NCBI GenBank assembly: GCA_013396525.1
Contig: VWYX01000685.1
Span: forward strand, 396,225 to 460,224
DNA length: 64,000 nucleotides
Direction of reading: 5' to 3'
DNA from: Chaetorhynchus papuensis
Taxonomy: Eukaryota; Chordata; Aves; Passeriformes; Rhipiduridae
The notes below the pieces were generated by a model. It saw only the letters and a list, made by a program, of their open reading frames with translations, did no database searches and was not told the DNA's origin. Of this stretch, positions 54,655 to 64,000 are shown piece by piece; positions within the stretch are counted from its first letter, which is position 1, and each line of letters opens with the position of its first letter. The position numbers and the translations under genes are program-made.

Positions 54655-55694
54655 TTCCCCAAGTGGGAATGATGAGCAGAGGAACAATGGTAACAATCTT
54701 TGGTACAGGTTTAATTTCTCATTTTATACCTTGATCCAGCTGCAGCTGATGAAGTTCCATGGTCTCCTGCCACAGCAGTGGTTCATTCATATATGTGTTT
54801 CAGGACTGGAGTCTTCAGTCTTATATCACTTTGAAAAGGTCAATTGCAAAAATACAAATCTTGATAATTTTAATTTTCAGCATTCTTGAGTAGAAAACAA
54901 GAAAAACATGGTTGGTTCCTCTTTTGTCAGATATACAAAAACAAAAACATGGAAAATTTATATAGTATTAAAGAACGATAACTACATGTGGAAACAAATT
55001 TTAATAATGATTTCTGTTCTTTTAAAAGTCTGGTTCTGTGTTGTCAAATAGTTTTGGACCAAGAGGGCATTGAGGGAACAGGGTTTCTTTCATTGGCAAT
55101 GAGTCATCTTTACTTATGACACTGGCTGGTCTTAGCAGGAGCTGTTGCCTAGTTCTTGCCTTGAAAAATTTTATGTCCTGAATCTAAGCATTTAATAACT
55201 TGAAGTTAAAGGTATGACATCTCATTTTTCTTACCATATTAAATGGACAAACAAAGCGATAGAAGGGTTTTTAAAGTATGTTTGGCCTTTTCAATCCATG
55301 CAAGTATTTTAGTATGTGTTGCATTTTATATCTGATCAGTGAATATCTGGTGCACATCTGCGTCATACTAGTGCTGCTTTTAAAATCTAGAGTGCATTTT
55401 TATTATTATTTTTTCTATGGACAAAGTGCATGGAAATTTGAAGCCAGAATGGCTTCCCTCATTATCAAGAAAAAAATACTAGGCTGCAAGAAGGGCTGAA
55501 ATTTTATGTAAATCTAAAAGTTGCAAAGGTGATTAAGCCCTCTAGCATTGAAACAGAATTAAATAATATGTGAATTATGAGTATAGAATGAAAAGCAATT
55601 TGCTTTAAAAATCAGAGTGCTTCTGCAAATCCAGTGCCTAAAGCAGCCACTACTGTAGATTATTAGTTTGTGAAAGTAATGTTTCCAGTGGTCA

Positions 55695-55700
55695 AATAAA
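55695..55700 (+). terminator. THSD7A: Internal poly(A) signal AATAAA with GU-rich downstream element
   Basis: The hexamer is followed about 35-50 nt later by tgttgatgtggtggttt, a strong GU-rich element of the kind bound by CstF. A cleavage site near 55715-55725 is plausible. Confidence 0.45.
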
Positions 55701-56274
55701 CCATTCAGAAAATAGCAAAGTAGGTATTTTCCTGTTGATGTGGTGGTTTATATTTTCCATTTTATAACTGTAGTCTCTAGCTTACTGTGTCTGCTTTGAG
55801 TCCTGGAGCAGTTCCTTTTTGAAGCTTTGATGCAACTGCACAAGCTTGTTTATATTTGGTATAAAGCATCAATTTTGAAACCCCCTTCCTCCTGCCAAAA
55901 TATAGTAAAGTTTTTTCCAATCTTACCATTTGAAGAGACCAATTAAAAAACTCTATGTGTAGATCATTGTAAAATATACCTTGAATTAAATGGAAATCTG
56001 TCTTTTTACCTTTATGTAAATTGTTAAGATTTAAGAGTTTATTTTGCCTAACTTAATTTACTTGAATATTTATTTTGTAGAACGAGGAGGCAGCTGTCTG
56101 AGGAATGTTTACCTTTTGTTTTTTGGTTAATGTTAATTTGTAAATTGTGTAATGCATTTTTATTTTTTAAATTATGTACATTTCTTTTTTTAATGCACAA
56201 AATGTTTACATACAACTATTACTGCAAATTTGTGTATATTGTCACTAAGCTATATTCAGTTAATACAGATGATG

Positions 56275-56302
56275 TGAAAATGTAACAAGTCTTACATTTT
56301 CA
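56275..56302 (+). other. THSD7A: Perfect 11-bp RNA hairpin just upstream of the distal poly(A) signal
   Basis: tgaaaatgtaa (56275-56285) pairs exactly with ttacattttca (56292-56302) around the 6-nt loop caagtc. The stem extends by two more pairs (ga with tc) if a 2-nt bulge is allowed. It ends 36 nt before AATAAA at 56339. Confidence 0.7.
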
Positions 56303-56338
56303 TCTGGGTTATTTTTACATAACTGATGTATTGCTGAC

Positions 56339-56344
56339 AATAAA
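56339..56344 (+). terminator. THSD7A: Distal poly(A) signal AATAAA
   Basis: The sequence gacaataaatataaacac has the hexamer followed by an A-rich probable cleavage region and then a U-run (gtctttttttaatac). It is the best candidate for the main 3' end. A second hexamer at 56412-56417, followed by cttttaaacag and a long U-run, could be used as well. Confidence 0.6.
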
Positions 56345-56411
56345 TATAAACACAAAATCATTTAATGTCTTTTTTTAATACATGTAGTATACTATGCTGG
56401 GCTGGAGTAAC

Positions 56412-56417
56412 AATAAA
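56412..56417 (+). terminator. THSD7A: Second distal poly(A) signal AATAAA
   Basis: The hexamer lies within gtaacaataaaagcc. A U-rich tract (cagtctttttttttctg) follows about 35 nt later. It would extend the 3' UTR by only some 70 nt. Confidence 0.45.
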
Positions 56418-59400
56418 AGCCAGATCCCTAAAATGTGACCACCTTTTAAACAGTCTTTTTTTTTTCTGAGAGGTGTTAGCAATCGTATTCTTGTTAAAAA
56501 TTAATCTTTCTCTTTAAAAAAAAAAACAACTTTCTGATGCTATGGTAACAATCAAGTCTGTTGGTACAGTCCTAGTTGACTTGGAAGTTTACAAAACATA
56601 TTTAGTTGATTGATAAATATCCAATAAATGAAATAAATCAATGGTATTTAAAATTTTCTTCCTTGCCATTTTTATATCAGAAAAAACAACCCTTCTGTGG
56701 AGAACAAGGGGTCAATCAAGATCTCACTAAGAGACATCTATTCACTTCAAGTGAAGCTGAATCTGTCACTGTCCCGACACAAGAAGAAAGAGAGAAGAAG
56801 TCACTTGGCATTTTTTCATAATTGCTCATCTTATATCTCTGTGCTCTCCAAAACTCAATCTTTTTCATGTGCAGTTCTGCTGTGTAATTTACATACCAGC
56901 TCATGGGGTGTTTGTCCTGTTTCAGTAGTTATTACCTCCCCAGTAACACTTCCAGGTTAACCCCTAAAAGATTTAAACACAATTTTGAGGGAACACAACT
57001 CTGATTTTCGAGGCATTTCAAGATTTTCACAACTCTTACCTACATTTTCTCCTGCTGGAATCCACAGTAAAATCACAGAAGCATTGGTCTTGAATTCCCA
57101 TCTAGAACTTAATAGAGGAATAGAGGAATTTTTAAATCATTTAAATGTGTTTAATTCAATACAGGCAGAATTTTATAACCAGTTAAAAGACATCTGAGGG
57201 AAGAAAATTTAAATTCTCATTTAAACTCTGCAGATGAGAATTAGCTGTGGTGTACTAATGAATATTATAGGGTCTTCACCTTCAGTAAAGAAAATGAGGA
57301 CTTTGGCAACCATTTGCAAGACTTCTAGATTAAGGAGAAAGGTAGTCTTTATTTTAAAAAAGACCCAAAACATTACAGGAGAATACGATTTTCTAATACA
57401 AGTGCAATGAAAGGACATAAAGTGAGAGGTACATAACGAAAGGACATGAAGAGATTTCGATAAGCCTTGTAAATATTTTAGCCTTCTAATCTTCACATTA
57501 GACCTACAGTATTGGATCTAGAAAATTATCCTGCTGAAACAGTAGTGAGCTTGAGCAGTCATTGGGGATCTGCTTGGCATCGCTATCAGTTTAGCTACAG
57601 AAAAGGTTATCTCTGAATCTTCTGATTGTTTTCTTAGATGCAGGAGAGTTGTCTGCCTGTCCAAAAGCAGGTAATGACCAGGCAGATGAACAGACATTTG
57701 CATTTTTGGAGGGCGGGGTAGGGATGGGGTGGGTGTGTATGTGTGTGTATTTTATTCTCTGCTTGCCTGTTCATTTATTTTTCAGCAGAGATTGAAGGTG
57801 TGTATTTTTGCTTACCTTTGTTTGGGCAGTGCCCCTGGCTGTGGAGGGGGTTTCCTGTGGTGACATTTTGGTGAAGCATCATTTTGTAAACAGACACCTT
57901 TTCTAAGTCCTACTGGAACAGAAAAGTTAGAAGGTTTACTTCAAGGCACACCTTCGGTGACACTGGGCAGATGCCGTTCCTCTTTCTGCTGTCAGGCAGC
58001 TCTGGTCTGGGACAGGACTGAGCCTCATGAGAGCACAGCAGTGTCAGGGTGGCAGATTGTTAACACTAACCTGTGGCTATATCCACATGTGGAGGTGCTG
58101 GAAATTGACCCTTCCAGCCAGTCCTGGTATTGATATTCTGAGCTGCCTTGGCAAACTGATGCTGTTGGGTACTGCCTAATCCTGATTGTCCTGGTTTGAT
58201 TAGGTAGCAGCACTGCTGAAAAGGGGTGGGTAGACAGCATGCTGACCACAGCTTAGCTGCAGACTCTGAAATTAGGGGAGACAACTGCACACAGGCTGTG
58301 TGCACAAGAGCTCAAAGGAGGTCATTAGTTCCCCCCCAGTCTTCTTCAGGCTCTGCTGGGAGCCCCAGGACTGATTTGGACCCCCTTTAGGCAAGGGAAA
58401 AGTCCTTTGATTTGTCACTATGGTGAAGGTAAAACAGTCACATGATCATAATCCATGATCATACCTCTTGTTGTTTTCCATTTTCAAAGAAATCACATTT
58501 CAAACAGTTCAAGGTTGAATCTATTTAATTATCATTATGGGTTTATGCATCTAAAAATCTTTGTCTTTTCAGAGAAAATAAGATTTTGTTCTTGTCCATT
58601 TATAGATGAGGCATTAGAGGCTTCCACATACATTTTAATGTTTTGTGGGTTTTATTCAGAACCTAGACCCTTAAATTTATTAGAATTACATTCTGAAAAT
58701 GAAATTTTAAAATGAATAGTGTTTTCTTTTATTTTCAAAAATACCCTTCAGAATGTTATATAATTATTTAAAATGGCAGAAAATTGTTTCTCAATCAGTT
58801 TTGTTTAGCTTACAAATAAAAAATGTTTCATCACAATTTCAGTGTTGCATTTGAAAGCAAGTATAATTTTTTCCTTCTGTGAATAATTATAAAAACAAAC
58901 CCTCTTTCTTAGCTACACATGTCAAAATGTGACTTAATTCTAGGCTTCTTAACTCTTCCCAGTGCTGCTCACTAAGATACCTATATGGAAATATCAGTAT
59001 GATTTGAGCCCATGACCAGAATTTAGTTAACAGTTCTGTGACTGGACATTCAGTTTGTTGGTGGTCCAGTACTGACAGCTTATTTTTAATGCACCGCCTA
59101 ATGAAGTCCTACAAAAACCTCTCCCCAGCTGAACCCAAACTGATTTACGCAACTTGTGTCATGTAAAAACAATGAAACTGTCATATGAGACAAAGGGTGA
59201 CATAGTGTGTCTTGCTTTCATGCTCTAACCCCATTCCCTTAGCAGCTTTCTTCCTGTGCCCCCATTGCGTCTTGGTGCTTGACATGAGTGCCAGATTTCA
59301 GCCTTTCATGGAACTTTTCTGATTTGCACTGAGTGCTATCATAACCTTAATTCTCTTTTTATGTGCCTTCTCACTCTGAAGATGGCAGTGAGACAATAGT

Positions 59401-61999
59401 TGCCAGATGACAACTTACTGACATTTGAAGGCATGCTGTCAAAAGCAAAAATATGCATGTTGAAAATGTGAATTTTGAGGCTGAAGTAATTTTTTCCTCT
59501 CTTCCTGCAACTAAAGGTACAGCTATGTATTTAAAAACCTTGAAGATACCTAATTCTACATATTTTAATCACGCCATTCTATTGCTGTTACTTTACGTTT
59601 TTCTCTTCTGTTCCTTTTTTAAAACTCATTTTGTGTAAATTTTAATTGTGTTAATTTTAATTGTAAAATCATAGTAAGGGCTCTGTCCTCTTTGTGTACA
59701 ATCATAGCAGAATGAAGCCTCTCTTTGAAATCCTGACTGTGATACGAGTATAAGCAATGATTAACATAAGCTCAAATCCTCGGTACCTATTATTTTTCCA
59801 AGAATTCTGGTATGACAGCTTGATGTACTAGCTTGGAAATATTCTCAGGCTGTAAAGTCCCTAAAGAGTAAATCACTCCAGGAGTCAATGAAAATCCCTA
59901 TTCCATGCGCAGCTCCATGGCAGGAGCTTATTCACTTTGCCTGTTTTGGAATGTTGTTTTAAACGCACATGGATGTTCCGATTTTAGTTACTTTATCTAT
60001 AAGCTATACCAGCCACTTAAACTCATGGGTAGATGATCTCGATGTATGTTTACAATAGTTTCTAAGAGGTGTGTGGCATCATCCATGTGTTAAAGGAGCT
60101 GTGTTCAGGTAGATATTCTGTATGCAAGGTCAGGAGCGACATCTCCATACATGTATCTTTCAATTTTGGATCCCATTTTTAGTTTTGATATTCCAAAAAA
60201 ATGAAAGAAATTGTCATAATGTAATTTGATTTGTAATGAGATAATAGAGGATAAAACACCCCAGGTACTCAATACCGAGGAAAATTACTTCTCAGCCACA
60301 GGTCTGCTCCATTTCAACCAGAGGGTGGAACCCACGTGACCTGAATCTCCAATCTGGTTTTTAGTCCCCAAAACATAAACTAACAGTCATTAATAAAGTC
60401 GCTATGACCTGCTAGCAAAGAACTAACGTCCCATACAGAGTCTGACTCCCAAGACGGTCTGACAAACTGGTAGGAAATAAAGTTTCACTGATTCAGTCTT
60501 ACTTGTTTTTATAAGAATTATGTTGGTATCATCCTCACTGCTTTGTTTCTTTAATCTTCAGAATGAAGAATTCTGCAGCTCCATTTTGTGGGTGGAAATT
60601 GGTGACACCAGGATTCAGTCAGCCAAGGAAAGAAAAATAATTAGCTGGCAGTTTTGTGACTGCCTGAAGTTGAATTTAATGAACTGCAGCAAAAGCTTTC
60701 TGCAACATTAGAACAGCAGCTGGAGCTAAATCCTACATTTCTGTCTTAAATGGCCTCCACTTGCTAGATGATGAACAAAACATTAGTAGCAGTCATTTTT
60801 TTCAGTTTTACAGAAATATTAAAGGAAGATTTGCAGCACTAGTGAGAAGTTAATCATCAATCTCAAACTGACTCTCCAATCCTATTGCAGAATTTCGCTG
60901 CTGAAGAAGCCAGGGCAGAAGTCTAATGGCCTCAAGACTGTGAATGGGCTCTTTCAGAAAAGCAAAATATTATTTACATTAAAAATTACCACACTCCATC
61001 TCTGTAACTGCATTTGAAATGAGGTGGTACTGCAGATGACAAGATTTCATCTGGCACCTTAGATTGATGAAATGGCAGTACAGGATGTTTCTCCAGAATA
61101 TTCCATAGGTCTCATCAAAATGCCATGCCATGACATTAAAAAATTGCCTTTATGTTTAACAAATTCTTATAAGCTATGAATCAGTCTGCTATTATTTAAG
61201 GATTTATATACCAATAATAACACTACAGAGATTATAAGAAAATAATAAAAGTGGTAATAACATTTATTATTACTTGATTTATGTTGTTTAAAGCTTTTTA
61301 CGTTCTGCTTAAGCAGTTGTCAGTTCAATTAGCATGCAAAACATCCTGGGCAGTCTCTGCTTAACTGTATTGAATTATGTATATAACAGAAAATCACATA
61401 TGCAACAGGATTGGGAGGGTTGTTGCTTTGGTGTTTTCTTGTTCTGTTTTTTTTTTTGCAGCAGGGTCACAGTACAATTAAATAAAAGTAAAGTACAATA
61501 AATTGCTTTTAAAGAGGGGAAAAATATTATTTTAAAGAATTCGCTAAATCACTGTATTCAAATTGCTTTTCAAATAAGCCTCCCAGATCTACCATTTACC
61601 ATGCAGTTCCTAAGGACGAGAAAGTTCACTGTGTTCTTGGTTTCTCTGTGGAGAGTTGGCACAATTAATTGCCTGTTGTTGGAGACCAGAATGGAGAGAG
61701 CATTCCTCTCCCTGTTTTAAAACCTGTTTTGAAATATTCTACCCTCCTGGACAGCATTTCCTTTGACCTATGCCCGTGGAGAAATTTACCAACGCTCTGG
61801 GAAACAGCCGAAAATGCTTTAGGTTAAATTAGGTGACAGAATGTTATGTAGAACTGTCACTGGGTGAAAATTTAGAGGTTTTTGGGTTTGTTATTGTAGT
61901 AAATAGATAAGAGGCAAAAAAGTTAAGATGGAGGAAGGCTCATTGTTTTTGCCTTCTTCTTTCTCCTTCTATCCCTCCATTTTCTGCTGTAGAACCATT

Positions 62000-62240
62000 G
62001 GATACCTTTTGCCGCAGTTCCAATAATGTGAACAAGGCAATTTTATGGATATTGGCTCTAATATAAAAATATCTTGCATCTCAGGTGTTAATCTGTAACA
62101 TGCCATTTTGTCTTCATTTGCTTTCATTTCTCTCTCTCTGCTGAGCTCTGTGTTGCTGCCAGACGCGAGGCACCTTAGAGATAAGAATAATAAACAACAG
62201 ATAAAAGAAGCAGCAACCAGTCTCTTCTATCTAGTCCTTA
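62000..62240. promoter_or_regulatory. Candidate regulatory block with GATA and forkhead-like words (unproven)
   Basis: Within 30 bp near 62178-62207 the sequence contains agataag, ataaacaac and cagataaa, two GATA-type motifs flanking a forkhead-type motif. The surrounding sequence is repeat-free and of balanced composition. This rests on motif texture only. Confidence 0.22.
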
Positions 62241-62327
62241 GAGCAGAGAAAAAGTATTTTGCATTGTTAGGATAGTTTACGAGGCGCTGATCCTGACAGC
62301 CTGTGCCTGTCTTCAACTTCTCATAGC

Positions 62328-62443
62328 CTTTTTCTTTTTGGGTTTAGGTTTTTTAGTTTGGTTGGTTTGGTTTGGTTTTGGATTTTTTTTAGTTGTTTTC
62401 TGCATAGTTTTTTTTGGTTTGGGGGTGGTTTTTTTGGGTGTGG
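62328..62443. repeat. G/T low-complexity block
   Basis: A strand-asymmetric stretch made almost only of G and T (ggttggtttggtttgg and similar). The opposite strand gives a spurious Lys/Pro/Asn-rich ORF (62313-62507). Confidence 0.8.
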
Positions 62444-64000
62444 GACACAGGAGAATCTTTCCCTTTGTTCTTTTTGTCAACATCATACATATTTGACTGT
62501 CAGACACGTGTCTACATCCATATGTTTTTATTCTCTCATGTTCTAGAAGTCTTTTAACCCAGGTGAACTAGTTGCTAAGAGCATCAACAGAGGAGAACAA
62601 GTTGGAAGAATAGGAAGGGTACCACAACTACATTTAATTTGTTTTGTCTTTGTATAGTTGAACCATAGTTTTATAAAGATAGCAGCTGTTTGCTGCAGAT
62701 CACTATTTAAGACTCTAACATAAGGATTGCAGACCTGGAGCTGGACACAACTGGTTTTAGAGATAGCAAGGAAATAGTGTCTAACATACACAAAAGACAC
62801 CATATACAGCAAACTGGGTGTAATATGGAACTATGGACCAGTGAAGGCAGAGCAAAGGTGTAAAAGGGTTTTGGCAGACACATAAAAATGGCCCCTAAAA
62901 AATTGACTCTAAAGAGGGGATTACCACAAACATCATATTCCTCACATTGAAGGACTCCAGAGCCTGGCAATTCACTTTCACCCTACCACTGCCACCAGTA
63001 TGAAACCCCACAAATCTCAGCACTCAGAGGATCAGTGGAGACATCAGAATAACAGTGGGAGGTAGGCATCAGAAGGTGTGTGTAAAAACATTTTAGATTC
63101 TTTATCAAACAATTAGATCTGGACTACTAATGGTTAGAGCACTTCGCTTTCAGTTATGCTAATAATTTTTTAGCTTTACATATATAAAGGGTGTGCTTCT
63201 TCTGTGCACATGAGCAAGAATTTGAGTGAAAAAACTATGTAGCAGCAGAGGGAGTTCTGGGGCAGATGGATGAGAAAAAAGGATAGGTGACTTTTTGAGT
63301 TATATGAATTTAGATACACTAATCTTCTCTTGGTACAGCAAGTAAAAAAAAAGGAAAAAAAACCCCTGAAAGCAAGATACACTCTGACGTCAAACCGTCA
63401 GAGAAATGTAGAAATGAAAGAAGTTTGTCATTAACTTGCAAGAACATCTTGATAGATTTAATGAAGAAATTCAAGCAAGTTTAGTACGATAATTTAATGT
63501 AAAACTGAAGAAAAAACACTACAAATAGTAAAAGTGCATTAAGTGCAAAGAAATGTGATTAAAGAAAAAATAAAATATGATAATCTTTGCAAGAAATATA
63601 TATGTATTTATAAGCAGGAAGAAGGCATTTATTGGACTCAGGATGGCAGATGTTGGGTCACAAAAGTAAAAACATGCACAAATTTCTCCAATTAATAAAA
63701 AAAAAGTACTAGAAAAAAATTCAATATGGATGGAAAAAATGATAAAACCAAAAAAAAATAAAAAAGAGCACACACAGTAAAAAAGCATCAGGGTTAGATA
63801 GGGAAAATATTAAAATAATGAAAAAAAGAACTTTGTGGTTTTCTGAACACTAAACCAAGGAGTAACAGAAAAACCAACTCTACGCCTCAGTGGAGGTAAA
63901 GGAACTGCACAGGAGGAGAGTCAGAGGCCGAGCAGAAAGAAGAGCAGGGAGCAAGGTTTGGGCAGCGTTGCGCTCCCCTTGGCACGCCTTTTGCCTTGGC

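Larger units (their letters stand above)
52644..56440 (+). other. THSD7A: THSD7A 3' UTR (end estimated)
   Basis: Non-coding sequence follows the stop codon in the last exon with no further splice need. Candidate poly(A) signals occur at 53856, 55695, 56339 and 56412, giving 3' UTRs of about 1.2, 3.1 and 3.7-3.8 kb. The distal part (56030-56360) is U-rich with ATTTA words. A Pumilio-type TGTAAATA lies at 54647-54654. The 135-codon ORF at 54482-54889 lies inside the UTR and shows no features of a protein. Confidence 0.75.
56441..64000. other. Intergenic region downstream of THSD7A
   Basis: No exon of a neighbouring gene, RNA gene or clear transposon is seen over about 7.5 kb. Short ORFs (for example 57221-57496, 58455-58715, 62543-62812, 63519-63788) lack domains, splice context and codon-like composition. 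A G/T low-complexity block lies at 62328-62443. A stretch near 62000-62240 with two GATA-type words and a forkhead-like ataaacaac could be regulatory. In mammals PHF14 lies further on this side, but none of it is visible. Confidence 0.75.

Noticed and set aside
54482..54889. 135-codon + ORF after the THSD7A stop
   Set aside because: It lies inside the 3' UTR and has no domain or signal of its own.
60311..60328. CTCF-like accagagggtgg word
   Set aside because: It deviates from the core at important positions and is much weaker than the site at 26915.
62313..62507. Lys/Pro-rich minus-strand ORF
   Set aside because: It is a translation of the G/T low-complexity block.
1..64000. Endogenous retrovirus, CRISPR array, tRNA/rRNA genes or a prokaryote-style gene cluster
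   Set aside because: No LTR pairs, retroviral domains, spaced direct repeats or structured RNA genes were seen on either strand.

Overview
The window is vertebrate genomic DNA, almost certainly from a bird. The genes are intron-rich with short GT-AG exons, the base composition is AT-rich, and the only clear transposons are 5'-truncated CR1 LINE fragments, the typical avian retroelement. There are no Alu, L1 or other mammalian repeats, no bacterial-type operons, no rRNA or tRNA genes, and no CRISPR array. I cannot name the species from the sequence alone.

One gene dominates the window: the 3' half of THSD7A (thrombospondin type-1 domain containing 7A) on the + strand. I can place 18 consecutive coding exons from 148 to the stop codon at 52641-52643. 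All have GT-AG borders and compatible phases, and together they give about 822 C-terminal residues of a protein that is roughly 1,650 residues long in mammals. The exons encode the last thrombospondin type-1 repeats (TSRs), a small Cys-rich EGF-like segment, a stalk, one transmembrane helix (exon 50901-50988) and a short basic cytoplasmic tail (exon from 52559). One of the 18 is a 6-nt microexon at 29195-29200. It adds Ala-Gln between two TSRs and is invisible to ORF or homology-based gene finding.

The 3' UTR starts at 52644 and probably reaches about 56,360-56,440. It carries several well-formed AATAAA signals, so short and long 3' UTR isoforms are plausible. Exon 47320-47530 has a weak donor, followed by an in-frame stop and then an intronic AATAAA. 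This is a plausible route to a secreted ectodomain without the membrane anchor.

The introns (up to 11.7 kb) hold six CR1 fragments: about 560-895 minus, 8419-8750 minus, 8955-9836 plus, 21791-21957 minus, 25630-25939 plus and 33478-33645 minus. They also hold one possible ancient amniote repeat (about 36713-36785), a pentanucleotide TAGAA microsatellite (37061-37162), a TA microsatellite, several perfect hairpins or palindromes, a CTCF-like site, and stretches that look like candidate conserved non-coding elements. From about 56.45 kb to the end I see no gene, so this appears to be intergenic DNA downstream of THSD7A. In mammals the neighbour on that side is PHF14, but no PHF14 exon is visible here.
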